Part shown: positions 31,529 to 42,397 of the stretch, one piece after another
How positions within the stretch are numbered: position 1 is the first letter of the stretch
How the letters are laid out: every line of letters starts with the position of its first letter
NCBI GenBank assembly: GCA_964017065.1
Contig: OZ024789.1
Coordinates: forward strand, 2,345,657 to 2,409,656
From: Haliclona indistincta
Lineage: Eukaryota > Porifera > Demospongiae > Haplosclerida > Chalinidae
Length of the DNA stretch: 64,000 bases
Reading direction: 5' to 3'
Position numbers and translations under genes: made by a program
The notes under the pieces: generated by a model
Seen by the model: the letters and a program-made list of their open reading frames with translations, nothing else
What the model was told of the DNA's origin: nothing
The model's database searches: none

Positions 31529-32581
31529 ATGCCGCAAGTTACCTCTGCAGTGCTGCTGCCATTTGTGGCTTGGGTGGCCATCTCTTTTCTTGCCCACTGG
31601 CTAGCCAAATCCTACTTTCAAGCAATCATCAATGAAGAATACGAAACCCAGCTTTCAGCGGTACAGCTATTGTTGTCTGCTATGTTCGTCACGGGCATGC
31701 AGCTACTCGTGTGTGGGATGCTGATACTATTCAAGCAGTTCCAAACATCAACATCTAGCCAAAACTCAGGCAAATCCAGTTCATCGGGTTGGTTATTTGT
31801 ACTCGCTATTTTACATGCATTTGGCGGGCTAGCTACAAATTACAGCATGGCACTAATTCCAGCTGCATCGACTCACTTGGTTAAAGTCATGGAGCCAATG
31901 ATAATTGCACTGATTGCTTGGGTTGTAGTAGGAATAGTTCTTTCAAAGAACAAGATGTTGGGCGTGATTTTACTGGTAACAGGATCAATTGGTGCAACTT
32001 GCAATCCTCTTGATGTGTCTTCCGTACGTTCTTATGGTGTACAGCTTGCTCTGCTTTCAAGCATTCAAACTGGATTTCGAAACGTCATAATTAAACACTT
32101 TCTTGGACAAAACTTTGATATTGTCATGATAGGCAGAGTTTCACTGCAAGGAGCAGCAATATTGTTGATACCATGCTTAATGGGAATTGCGTTTAAGTCT
32201 GGAAGCTTGCTTCTTCTACTTCCTAATAAACTGATCCTGTCTTTTGTAGTTGGAACGGCGGTATGTCATGCAATCAACACCTACATATCCGCGTATATCA
32301 TCTTGAAGCGATTATCAGTTATTGGACATTCACTTGCAAACGTATCCAAACGTGTGTTAGTTATCACTCTGCTTTACATTTTCAGACAAAAAGGATACCT
32401 GTCTCCTTTCTTTCTGTTAATTTGTTGCCTTGGTTTAGTGATTTATACAAGGAGTGAGCCAAAGATTGATACCACGGATAAAACCGAAGGCTTCAAATCT
32501 CGTTCAACTCTTGTGGTCGTACTAGTAGCTGTGTCGGTATTGGCTTTGGTTATTTGTATTGGAGTTACAACCAGTAAATAA
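31529..32581 (+). CDS. DMT/TPT-family nucleotide-sugar or triose-phosphate transporter-like protein
   Basis: An intronless frame of 350 aa from ATG at 31529 (MPQVTSAVLLPFVAW) to TAA. About ten hydrophobic segments span the length. The central ALIPAASTHLVKVMEPMII followed by ALIAWVV is the typical helix pair of the TPT/SLC35 group, where a Lys and the E-P pair are conserved. Near the C-terminus YISAYIILKRLSVIGHSLAN followed by VSKR is also typical. The substrate cannot be told from sequence. Known members move nucleotide sugars or phosphorylated compounds across Golgi or ER membranes. The next locus downstream is a dead glycan-modifying enzyme gene. Upstream in-frame GTG codons were not used because eukaryotes rarely start there. 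Confidence 0.8.
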   Translation: MPQVTSAVLLPFVAWVAISFLAHWLAKSYFQAIINEEYETQLSAVQLLLSAMFVTGMQLLVCGMLILFKQFQTSTSSQNSGKSSSSGWLFVLAILHAFGGLATNYSMALIPAASTHLVKVMEPMIIALIAWVVVGIVLSKNKMLGVILLVTGSIGATCNPLDVSSVRSYGVQLALLSSIQTGFRNVIIKHFLGQNFDIVMIGRVSLQGAAILLIPCLMGIAFKSGSLLLLLPNKLILSFVVGTAVCHAINTYISAYIILKRLSVIGHSLANVSKRVLVITLLYIFRQKGYLSPFFLLICCLGLVIYTRSEPKIDTTDKTEGFKSRSTLVVVLVAVSVLALVICIGVTTSK

Positions 32582-32978
32582 TTAATGACTTATGTTATTT
32601 TTATTCTGGTTTAAATTCTCATAGAGAACCTGCACTCTTATAACACACGCACATTTCACTCACTCTCATTACTGCAACCTTTCACTCATTCTAACTATCA
32701 TTGCACTCGTTTGTTCCTAAAACAATAGCTGACTGGAATTCTCTTCCATTCATTATTACTTTCTCTTTGTCGTTATCGTCCTTTAAATCTAGTTTGCTTA
32801 ATTTGTTATTTTTTTGAATACGCACTAGAATTAGCTTAATTTGCTATTTTGTGTTTCCTTTGCTCATGCAAAAACATACTATTATAAACTAAGAATAGTT
32901 TATTGCAAATAAGCCACAGCAATTTCAACTTTTAAGGATAATAATTATGTTTACTCAACGTATAAAATTAATTAAATT
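32582..32978. other. 3' flank, nothing recognised
   Basis: AT-rich sequence after the transporter stop. AATAAT/AATAAA-like words occur but no certain poly(A) signal was chosen. Confidence 0.35.
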
Positions 32979-34035
32979 ATGGACCGCATATACAATGCTA
33001 CTTTACAAATGCCTTTCTCAACGAATGGATCAGCCGCCAAGTCAGACTGATAGCACTATGAAAGATCTATATACAGCTCCTGAAGCAATTCAAGAAGCAT
33101 TTAGAATTCAGATGGAAATCTACAGAGATAATTATAATAGGTCATTATAGGAAAGCTATATTAGTTGGCTTTGGTGACCATCCTAATTATGGCGAGTCTG
33201 CGATTACCGTTGGTGAATTAATGGCATTAAACCGGTTAGGAATTGAGCTGATACACTATTGTAATGTAAATACTTGTGGCAACTTCAGTGAAGCTGCAAT
33301 GGGCTATAAATGAAACATTTGAACCATGCAGTTGCAATCTTGTCATCGGGTGGATGTAACTGGAAAGAAGAGTGTATAACTTGCGTGCAAAACTGGTAAA
33401 AACCTTCCGAAACCGTGAGGTACTTGTGTTTCCACAGAGTGTAGACTTTAATAGTAAAGACATTGCATACCTGTTCCGTGATCATATGTCTTATGATATC
33501 ATTGTGAAGTCTGGTTTGTACAAGTATAAAGAGCTATTCTGTGCCCTGATGCAGCTGTACAGATTGGAATAAAAACATTCTCATTTGAACCAACTCATGA
33601 TATTCTTTGGCTTAAGAGACGTGATAAAGAATCATTCTTTAAAAAACTTCAGGTATTTCCAGCTAATTTTTCTGTGTTAGTCAGTGATTGGATTCCTCCT
33701 GAAAAGAATAGCTTCATTTCTGAAAAAAAAAGCATTTTGGATAGATAATTATTATATTCGTTTGATATATGACTTCAGATTTCTATCAAGAGGCTAAGTT
33801 GTTGTAACCGATCGCTTACACGGACATAATATTCTTTCAGTGTTGCTCAACAAACCAAATGTATTATTGTACAATTATTCGTATATCAGAAGCTAAAGAT
33901 ATATCAAGTTGCTTGGACACCTAGCTAGTTTATCTAATGTATTGGTGGCTACTATAATGTCAATGAAGCTGTTGAAAGGGCTCAATATATAGTTGCTGCT
34001 CAAATAATGGAGACAAGAAATACAGCTATCAGATT
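32979..34035 (+). pseudogene. Polysaccharide pyruvyl transferase family pseudogene
   Basis: Scattered across frames are segments in the family's usual order: ILVGFGDHPNYGESAITVGE (33155-33215), AILSSGGCNW (about 33330), VLVFPQSVDFNSKDIAYLF (about 33420-33475), DAAVQIG...HDILWLKRRDKESF (33549-33638), VVVTDRLHGHNILSVLLNKP (about 33800-33860) and NEAVERAQYIVAAQ (about 33960). At least five frame changes and stops separate them (for example ATGGGCTATAAATGA), so no full protein can be made. Members transfer pyruvate to sugar residues. It lies in tandem behind the sugar-transporter-like gene, possibly a former functional pair. Confidence 0.75.
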
Positions 34036-34794
34036 CGTGATAATAATTATAACATCAGTAACATAATAGTTGTTTTCATTATTTGTAGCTAAAAATATGT
34101 TTTTCTCTTCTCCCAAAATTTATTTTTATCTCATCATTAATTTTTAGCAATAACGAAAACATGCTTACTATTTGACTGAGCATGCATGCATTGTTGACAA
34201 ATCTCATGGCATTGATTCTTGACAATCATCCGGCTTCATTTTTATTATTATTTATTTCGCTTGTGTATACAGTTCTGAGTATAACTTCGAATGAATGACT
34301 CAATTCAACAGGTTTAAAACTAGGCTATCATGTGATAACTAAATATGGACGAATAACCTAAATCCTAAAAAATTCTCCTAACTATATGCAAAGTCGGTCG
34401 TCCTAAATGGAGCCTTCATGACGTACTCATTTCAAACCGGGTGAAATGAGTCATAACCAATCCCATTATGAGGTGACGGGATTCCATTATGGTCGCTATA
34501 GAGACACGCAGCTATGCAACCTGATTGGTCAACATTGCTTCTAATTTTTCTAGATCTTGTCAATAATAGAAGCCCAGAATTCAAAACCACTTGTTTTTGA
34601 AGTGTGGAGGAGTGTAGCTCACCACAATATGTACTAAATGGGAATGTGTTTGATGAGCCAGATATTGTAACCACAAAATGTTGTGAACATCAAGAAACAT
34701 TAACACCTCATAACACAAAGACATACAAATGCTGGCACCAGCTGTGTGTGTAGCAATCTAAGAGTTATGATACTGGCCGAATTCGGTTACCATG
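34036..34794. other. Non-coding stretch, nothing recognised
   Basis: No gene-like frame, repeat partner or RNA gene seen. Confidence 0.35.
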
Positions 34795-34960
34795 TAAGGA
34801 ATGCAAATTAAATTTTAGTACGGAGGCATGCCTCTCAGATCAAAGCATTCTTTTACTTGTGATGTCTACACTGATGCTTGCATGATTCTCTGCAATCTTT
34901 AGCTAATAATTCTAGTTCACAGGATTAATTTTTTGCTGGCAGTACATATGTATTCTTGTA
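34795..34960. repeat. Dispersed repeat, copy 2 (partner at 5025-5170)
   Basis: The same ordered phrases as at 5025: GGAATGCAAATTAAATTTT, GGCATGCCTCTCAGATCAA and TTGCTGGCAGTACAT. Confidence 0.6.
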
Positions 34961-35585
34961 CAATAAATTGTCTAGATGTATGTTTAAAAACTGTACTCAG
35001 GCATGCATGGGTCTCTGAATACAAACTTTTCTACTGTGAAAATATCTATGTGTGACATGACAAGATAATAATCAATTCTCTCTTGTGAAAGGATCAATCA
35101 AGGTTGTTCATCACATACATGTGCTTCGTGAGTTGCACTTCACAATTTTGCTGCTAAAAACTGTTGTACCATCACTTTTTCTGAACAGATACTTTAAATT
35201 ACCTTTCTTTGCTATAATACACATGCACAAATAAGCTTTCAACTGAGTTTAAAAACAGCAGTTTAAGAAAAGCAACTTTAGAGAAGGTAAACAGTTTGCC
35301 GGATCACTCATGTACTTGTTATAATAATTATGTGCTCTACATAATGACATAACCAGAACCCATTTGGTTTCCTGGTTAGGAACTGCATTGCATGCACAAG
35401 TCATTAGAAATTTACAAATTGTTTATTAATAGTTCACAACTTCTTACAATAATTTATTAGTATACAAATTTGAAACCGTATTGGTCACTGCTTGCTCACT
35501 TCACATTTTCCAAGGCAATTTCCAAACTGTTCAACATGAAATTTAAATTTGAAATTTATTTTAACTTTTGTTTGATATTTGTTAC
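34961..35585. other. Non-coding stretch before the palindrome
   Basis: AT-rich DNA. No supported features. Confidence 0.35.
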
Positions 35586-36997
35586 ATCTAGAGGAGCCAC
35601 TTTTTGTGGTTTTGTTAACAATAATTCATTTTATCACAAAATTGTAACTGTAGCTTCTATAACACTAAAACTTGCTCATAGCTTTCACATATCATTCTAC
35701 AGTGTGTGTGCAAGCTCTAAAGAGTTTCCATGAGATGCTTCGAAAGTTAGAAAGGATCAAGTGACAGGTGGTAAAATATGCCAAGTAGCAACAGTTTTTA
35801 AGCCAGGAAAAGTGCATTTGGCTGAGTTAAGAACAGTTACTTTGCAACCAGCTCGCACAATGGTTCATCTTTCACCACAGCAAGTTTGGAAGCTTAACTC
35901 ACTTGCATAACAATTTTCAAGCCAGAAATGCTACCAAAACTGGTGTTTTTGTGGTGCAAAATGTGTTAAGGCTGGCATTTGCGCATTTTTGAGAGTTAAG
36001 AACACAGACTTGTGCAATGGATAGTCAGATGGCATAGTTTTTCACTGGCGTTGGAATTATCTGTGTAGCTCAAAGCATGCGTGCAAGCGATCGTCGAGAA
36101 GTGGCAGCACTCCAAAGCGCTTCGTTTCTCTATCGCGTTAATGAGATTCATCTATAAAAAGTTGTTATCGATGACGCGTTTCCGTTGGCGCAGGGCCGTT
36201 CTTGCTGACCGCCTTCAAGATGGCTACTGATTGATAGTCGTGTTTCAGCTTCGTTCTCGCTCAATTGCAGTATTAGTTGATCAAAGGTTGATTATAACGC
36301 TATAAAACTGCAATTGAGCGAGAACGAAGCTGAAACACGACTATCAATCAGTAGCCATCTTGAAGGCGGTCAGCAAGAACGGCCCTGCGCCAACGGAAAA
36401 GCGTCATCGATAACAACTTTTTATAGATGAATCTCATTAACGCGATAGAGAAACGAAGCGCTTTGGAGTGCTGCCACTTCTCGACGATCGCTTGCACGCA
36501 TGCTTTGAGCTACACAGATAATTCCAACGCCAGTGAAAAACTATGCCATCTGACTATCCATTGCACAAGTCTGTGTTCTTAACTCTCAAAAATGCGCAAA
36601 TGCCAGCCTTAACACATTTTGCACCACAAAAACACCAGTTTTGGTAGCATTTCTGGCTTGAAAATTGTTATGCAAGTGAGTTAAGCTTCCAAACTTGCTG
36701 TGGTGAAAGATGAACCATTGTGCGAGCTGGTTGCAAAGTAACTGTTCTTCAAGTAACTCAGCCAAATGCACTTTTCCTGGCTTAAAAACTGTTGCTACTT
36801 GGCATATTTTACCACCTGTCACTTGATCCTTTCTAACTTTCGAAGCATCCCATGGAAACTCTTCAGAGCTTGCACACACACTGTAGAATGATATGTGAAA
36901 GCTATGAGCAAGTTTTAGTGTTATAGAAGCTACAGTTACAATTTTGTGATAAAATGAATTATTGTTAACAAAACCACAAAAAGTGGCTCCTCTAGAT
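35586..36997. repeat. Near-perfect 1.4-kb palindrome
   Basis: The left arm 35586-36271 (starts ATCTAGAGGAGCCAC, ends CTCAATTGCAGT) is inverted as the right arm 36307-36997 (starts ACTGCAATTGAG, ends GTGGCTCCTCTAGAT) around a 35-base loop. The arms differ by a 5-base indel (GAGTTAAGAAC against GAGTTACTTGAAGAAC) and a few substitutions. Open frames in the arms are not shown to be genes. This may be a recent inverted duplication or a foldback transposon. Confidence 0.92.
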
Positions 36998-37631
36998 TAA
37001 AAGCGCTGTAGACAGTAGACTTGCACAAAAAATACAATGTAGTCATTGGACTCAGTGTGCTGCTGAGTCTTCATCTTGGGCGGCGTTTACACTACGCCGA
37101 TTGGCTGAAAAACGTTTCAAATAGTACTAGGAGCGTCAAAAGGAGGAAAAGACTTGGATATAATTTCTGCCTCATGCTGCTTCCGGGGCATAAAACCACC
37201 ATCTCTCTTCACCTTCTCTTCATATCTCTTGTCTAATTCTTCTATCAACCCATCTGTCCTAGTATGTTCATTTCACATCTCCTGTCCTTGTTCTATAAGT
37301 GTATTTCCTCCTTTTTTAATTCACTTAATTTTACTCCAGCTGCTTAACATTATGTTACAATTTTTTCAGGCTGGTCTCACTACTATTAGGGCTGTCCTTC
37401 AGCACAAACTTAATTTTGTTATTAATTTATGCATATTTTTGTCACCACCAGTATTGGTCACTACTATCTTCTCTTTGCTGTAGAATCAGTAATAATAATA
37501 CATGTAATAATGGTGTGTCCGACTCAGTTTTATTTTTCAAATCAGAAAATTTTATTTAAGGTGGCGGCTACTGCATCGTGAATATCGTTATAACCTGGGG
37601 TGAGGGCAGGGCTCAAAGTACTACACAATAG
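36998..37631. other. Non-coding stretch, nothing recognised
   Basis: Overlapping short frames without domains. Confidence 0.35.
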
Positions 37632-37785
37632 CCAAGAAGACGTACAGTAAACTATGATCCAATGTGACCTTCACGGAATGAAGTGGTTGTCAGTACCAAT
37701 CTGTTATATTCAACGTGTTACATTACAAGTAAATTATGTTCTGTGCATAAACGTAATTCGGTGTGATGTCATTTATTTCTGGAGT
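37632..37785. repeat. Dispersed repeat (partner at 20415-20560)
   Basis: Shares GAAGACGTACAGT, ACTATGATCCAA and CGTGTTACATTACAAGTAAA with the copy in the intron of the kelch-ROC-COR gene. Confidence 0.75.
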
Positions 37786-38171
37786 ACTGCTATATGGAAG
37801 TACTTCAATCTAACATGCAATGCATATTTAACAGTGATGTGCACCCCGCTTCTCTCTCTCAGTATTTTGCGAAGAAAGACTAATAATAGCGAGTCAAACA
37901 TTGAAACAAGAGGTCTAAACAGCTATGTATTTATGAAAGACATAGAGGAAATGGTTAATCTTGCTATAAGATGCCTCTGCTTATCTGCACAGCAAATTTG
38001 TGAAGAATCTTCAGTCGGTGTCGACACACCGCATGCAGTACCATACACACTGAACATTAATTTTATGAAGTAAACAAGCTGGTTATACTTTTTTCTTTAA
38101 AATAATATTATTACATAATACGTCGTCTTTCACCAATCGGATTGCTCTACCATAATACCATATTATCAAAA
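37786..38171. other. Non-coding stretch, nothing recognised
   Basis: A frame of about 139 codons covers 37654-38073 and overlaps the dispersed repeat. It shows no domain and is not accepted as a gene. Confidence 0.3.
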
Positions 38172-39372
38172 TTAAAAAGATTTCTATCGAAATCAAGAGG
38201 ATGTTGGGTTGTGAAATCTACCACTCGTCCACAATGTAAACTAACAAGAAACAAGCATGGAATGGTAACACGATTGACTTGCTAACAGACCATAGATCCT
38301 ACATCAGTGGCTGCTGTGGTTGAATATATCTAGTTCAGCTAGTTGACTGACACCTGACTTGCATTCAGCTTGTGACAAAATATTGATCATGTACAGCCAC
38401 TGATGTAGGGATCTATGGTCTGTTAGCAAGTCAATCGTGTTACCGTTCCATGCTTGTTTCTTGTTAGTTTACATTGTGGACCAGTGGTAGATTTCACAAC
38501 CCTACATCCTCTTGATTTCGATAGAAATCTTTTTAATTTTCTTGTTTGTGTCCTTTTTCATTTTCAGTGAAATGCAGTTCAATATCATGCAAGTACTGAG
38601 CTGTCTTTGTTTCCACCATTGGTTTAGTTTTCCTGTTGTTGATGGCTTTTCTTTATTATTAACAATTTTAAACTTGTATCTAAAAATAATTGATATGCTG
38701 TACATATCAGCTCGCCTACGCATGCATGCAGTGCATACGATCGAGCCCCGCCCGCACTTGTTTGTACAGCGGTTATAATTATCTGGCAAGCGCAGAATGG
38801 TGATCTTATTCCAGCTTACCGTTTTTCGAAGACTCCAGACAAATATGTGTTCTCCGTGAATCATACGGCGAGGCGATACTCATTACTCAAGCTAGCTTGG
38901 TCACGTGCGCTAACCACTGCTTGGTCACGTGCGTATTGCGCAATCACAATAATGGCGTCTAACACTTAGCTGACAATGGATCACGATCGAAAAATCGTGG
39001 AATTTATATCGCCGTTTCGCTAAAAACAAAGTTCAAAAGGCACTTGCCAGGAGAATTTCACGACTGTTCGTGAGTGTTTTGGTCTCAGCACCGCTCGCGT
39101 AAAGGCGCTAGGCGCGCTGAAGAAAGAAGAAGACGAAGATGACGAAACTCGATTTTCACCGTTTCCAGGTTAGTCACTTTAGCAACAATTTCGAGCAATC
39201 TCCTTGCTACTGTAAGATGGGGCAACGCCAGATAGCAGATCTAAGTGTCTTTGGACGTATAAAATTCATCACCAGGGGAAATATCAGCGTTTGAACGCTA
39301 ATACATTGTATGTAGCCGCCATCTTGTTTTTCCGTTCAACCCTACATAGGGAGTCACTACCGTGCCTCCCTA
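38172..39372. mobile_element. Foldback element, family 1, copy B
   Basis: The same structure as 8786-9977: inverted arms (about 38172-38320 and 38393-38535) ending in AAGATTTCTATCGAAATC, then a body and the terminus ATAGGGAGTCACTACCGTGC then CTCCCTA. It sits at the left edge of duplicated block copy 3. Confidence 0.8.
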
Positions 39373-39600
39373 GTAATTTTTGGTACCTACATGATTGATT
39401 ACATGTACATTAGACACATTCATGCACTATCAGCTTTGTTTGCACTTTACTGAATGTGCTGACTTACTAATAGTAATTCAAAGCCAATGAGTGTTTTAGT
39501 ATAGTGGTACATGATAAAAGGTATGAACTTACGCTACCATTATCATGTAAAATAGGTGCATGTTTGCTGCACGCATACAAGTATTTTTTCATGTGCTGTA

Positions 39601-39930
39601 GGTGCCACACCCACTCTGTTGAAGTTGATTTCAATGAAGAGAACTGATGGTAAACCACTCAGAGTCATTGAAACGATTGCTGCTGGTAACTACAAGATGT
39701 TTGGAATGTATCTTTTACAAGATGATAATGGAACAACAATTGATCTGCTGAAGAAGAACCACATACATGATGGTGCTGAGAGTGACACACTCACACAAGC
39801 CATCCTCCAGAAATGGCTGACAAGTGACGTACATATCAACACTTGATAGAGTGTCTCAAAGAGTCTGAACTGGGTGCACTTGTTGAGCTCATTGCAAACA
39901 CAACAGTATGCTGCACAATGCAGAAGTTAT
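39601..39930 (+). pseudogene. Death-domain exon copy with frameshift
   Basis: It retains the acceptor (GTGCTGTAG) and reads PTLLKLISMKRTDGKPLRVI ... FGMYLLQDDNG ... LQKWLTSD. A 10-base deletion relative to the 28.2-kb exon (loss of the GCACCTACTC region) then shifts the frame and stops it (VHINT then stop). The rest of the exon is still visible out of frame up to CTGCACAATGCAGAAGTTAT. No upstream ZU5 or linker exon is nearby. Confidence 0.85.
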
Positions 39931-40019
39931 GATGTTTTTCGACTCAATAATAACATAATTATTATGACTGTAGTTGTTATGAGTGTTGTTGTATAATAAC
40001 TATAGTTGTACCATAGGAA

Positions 40020-40160
40020 GCCTTATTTTCAAAGGCACCGCCAGTGGTGTATTTCAGATATACCATGGAAAGTCACATGATTTCCTGTGGAATAACTAGA
40101 TATTCCACGGTTTATCATGTGATTTCCTGTGGTATATCTGGATATTCCACGGGAAGTCAC
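40020..40160. repeat. Inverted repeats (TATTCCACGG / CCGTGGAATA theme)
   Basis: Phrases CACATGATTTCCTGTGG, TATTCCACGG and AAGTCACATGA alternate in both orientations. This is probably a small foldback relic. Confidence 0.55.
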
Positions 40161-40342
40161 ATGACTCCCACTGGGCAAAAAAGATCATAGAAATGATCTA
40201 CCTTCCAGAGAGAAAAATAGGAAGGGGTGAGAGTTGCGAGTCAACCTCACCAGTAAACTATGAAGAGTGCGCAAGCCGCCCTTATTTATCCTATAGATAC
40301 CTACAGACATCAGTGGGTTTGTGGTTGCCATGATACAAGTCA

Positions 40343-40507
40343 GTTATACCATGCCTACCTGTGGTGTATCATGAATACACTCAGCAACCACAAACCCACA
40401 AGTGGCATTATTAATCCCAGCACCATTAATCCCTCGGGCTACGCCCTCGGGATTAATAGTTATTGCTTCGTGTATTCGTGATACACCACGGGTAGGCATG
40501 GTATAAC
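40343..40507. mobile_element. Hairpin MITE (family H) with secondary insertion
   Basis: GTTATACCATGCCTACC...GTGGTGTATCATGAATACAC is inverted as GTGTATTCGTGATACACCAC...GGTAGGCATGGTATAAC. At the centre is a perfect hairpin ATTAATCCC-TCGGGCTACGCCCTC-GGGATTAAT. A further inverted pair (GGGTTTGTGGTTGC / GCAACCACAAACCC) brackets the left arm from 40315 to 40401. Confidence 0.7.
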
Positions 40508-40755
40508 ATATACTTATCATCAGTGATAATCATAATAATAGATAGCTGTACACGTAGCTATATATAGTGACGAACTTAGTCTAGTGCATGTCCTCCAAAA
40601 CCTACTCATTTCAATTCAGTTCATGGTGGAAGCAGCGGAGTACGTATAATATTGGCTATTCAAAAATCTCTTCATATTGACTTTAAAAATGCAAAAAGAC
40701 GAAGCACACTTCTATAATGGTATAATGTATACACACACACTCGCATGCACTCGTG

Positions 40756-42378
40756 TTAGTCACTGTCATTGGAGTTTACTGCATCTGAATCAGAACTACT
40801 AGAGTCATAATCATCATTACCATGTTCTCTCTCATACTCCTCCTCCTGGTCCATGTACCTCTCATAGTGTTCCTCCACTATGGCCTGAATGTTGATCTCT
40901 CTGTTCCTCTCACGCAGTGTGTAGCGTTTGGAAAGAATGAGGAAGATCACAAACTGTACAGAAAGTGTTGATATTGTCAGCATGTCATAGCATAAAGTGT
41001 AGTCCAAATACACTGTTACATCTAGTAAATATAATGGTGATAATGCAGAAAGAAGTATTTTTGCTCCAATAACAAATCCTTTCATTTTATCTGGTGACTG
41101 AGCGATTATCCATTCTAAAAGAAGTACTTGGCTCATTGTTTTCCCAACTCCGAAAAAAATAAATGGAATAAGCTTCCAGTACAACTCGATATTATCACCA
41201 GATAATTTAGTAGAATTATCTTGTATTCCTGTACAAGATATATATCTCTGTAAATCATTCCAGTCAATAACACTTTTTATGCATATCGCTTCCATTAGCA
41301 GTTCCGCTAATAGTTGAAGGAACAAGCCAATTCCAATGCATTTTAACATGCTTAGTTTATATTTGTGAATAAATGGACGAATTATGAATTGATAGAAAGG
41401 AATGAGTGGTATCGCAAACAACCAGATGTTATTGATTCCATATTGCACCAGCTCTATAGCTGGTGTACCTTCTGGCAAAAAATCTAGTGGTACCACGTTA
41501 AGTCCATTGCCACTTAAAGATATACACGCTACTAGTGGGAGTAATCTTAGAATGGTCTTGACATCCTCTACCTCTTCCTCTGTAAAGGGCCCTCCAAATT
41601 TCTCCTTACCGAAGTCCATTCGTGAAGGGTGTTCTTCATCTATGTATGTGAATGCACTGCGTCTCTCAGGGTATCTGTGCTTCCTAGTGTAGTTGAGTAC
41701 CTGTATGATGAGCTTGATGGGGTTAGTGACCTTATGAGTCCTGTCTATCCACTTCAGACACAAACAGTCACTGATGATGATGAGGGCAAGAGGAACAGCT
41801 ATAATACATACCATGTATATGGTGTTATCGATGACTGCATTGTCAGGATAATAGCCAAACATATACATTGTATCGGATAAGGCAGCACTAACTTCAAGTG
41901 CCCAGAAGTACCAATAGACAACCGTACTAAGCTCATCCGACATGGCACCAATTTGTTGATCGGTTAAGAATGGAAGCATAGCTACTGAATTACATGTGAA
42001 GCATACAGCAGCTATTGCCAGTGCTATGGACGCTAATATTTTTAAGGCACTTTCTGATTCAGTTATGAATGCAAAGAATATCAACACATTGGCAATGAAT
42101 GAAAACAGTGAGGCAAATTTAATTGTTTCATACCTCCCAAGCTTCACATCAGCAAGCCAGCCTATAAGAGGAGCAAGGAGTTTTGAAACCAACATGGAAA
42201 TCATTGTAAATACCGGTGAAAGCGTGTTGTTATTAATGACTTTTATCATTGTGCACCGGGAGAAGAAAAAGAAAGCAGTCCATGACAGCAGCAACACTAT
42301 CTTCTTGCTACAGCAAGCATTGGGTGATCTTGATTTCCACCATGCATGGCTTCCTGGATTTGCGAGAATCACGAACAC
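40756..42378 (-). CDS. SLC15/POT-like transporter, copy 3, with a disturbed start
   Basis: The frame is open for about 540 codons and is highly similar to the 6450-8087 protein through its length, including IGWLADVKLGRYETI and the acidic C-terminal tail. However, the ancestral ATG (42397-42395, ATGGCTTCTTTGCAG) is out of frame because of a 4-base insertion near 42343 (CCACCATGCATGGCTTCC against CCACCATAGCTTCC in copy 1). The open frame upstream has only GTG. The first in-frame ATG follows the first hydrophobic segment (MIKVINNNTLSPVF, near 42250), so any protein would lack it. It may be a recent pseudogene or use a shortened start. Confidence 0.65.
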   Translation of the reverse strand: MFVILANPGSHAWWKSRSPNACCSKKIVLLLSWTAFFFFSRCTMIKVINNNTLSPVFTMISMLVSKLLAPLIGWLADVKLGRYETIKFASLFSFIANVLIFFAFITESESALKILASIALAIAAVCFTCNSVAMLPFLTDQQIGAMSDELSTVVYWYFWALEVSAALSDTMYMFGYYPDNAVIDNTIYMVCIIAVPLALIIISDCLCLKWIDRTHKVTNPIKLIIQVLNYTRKHRYPERRSAFTYIDEEHPSRMDFGKEKFGGPFTEEEVEDVKTILRLLPLVACISLSGNGLNVVPLDFLPEGTPAIELVQYGINNIWLFAIPLIPFYQFIIRPFIHKYKLSMLKCIGIGLFLQLLAELLMEAICIKSVIDWNDLQRYISCTGIQDNSTKLSGDNIELYWKLIPFIFFGVGKTMSQVLLLEWIIAQSPDKMKGFVIGAKILLSALSPLYLLDVTVYLDYTLCYDMLTISTLSVQFVIFLILSKRYTLRERNREINIQAIVEEHYERYMDQEEEYEREHGNDDYDSSSSDSDAVNSNDSD

Positions 42379-42397
42379 AAGACTGCAAAGAAGCCAT

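Noticed and set aside
36586..36879. 97-codon frame in the palindrome arm
   Set aside because: The other arm breaks the same frame with a stop and an indel. No domain and no start context.
37154..37483. 109-codon hydrophobic frame
   Set aside because: T-rich composition alone explains the hydrophobicity. No conserved motif or splice support.
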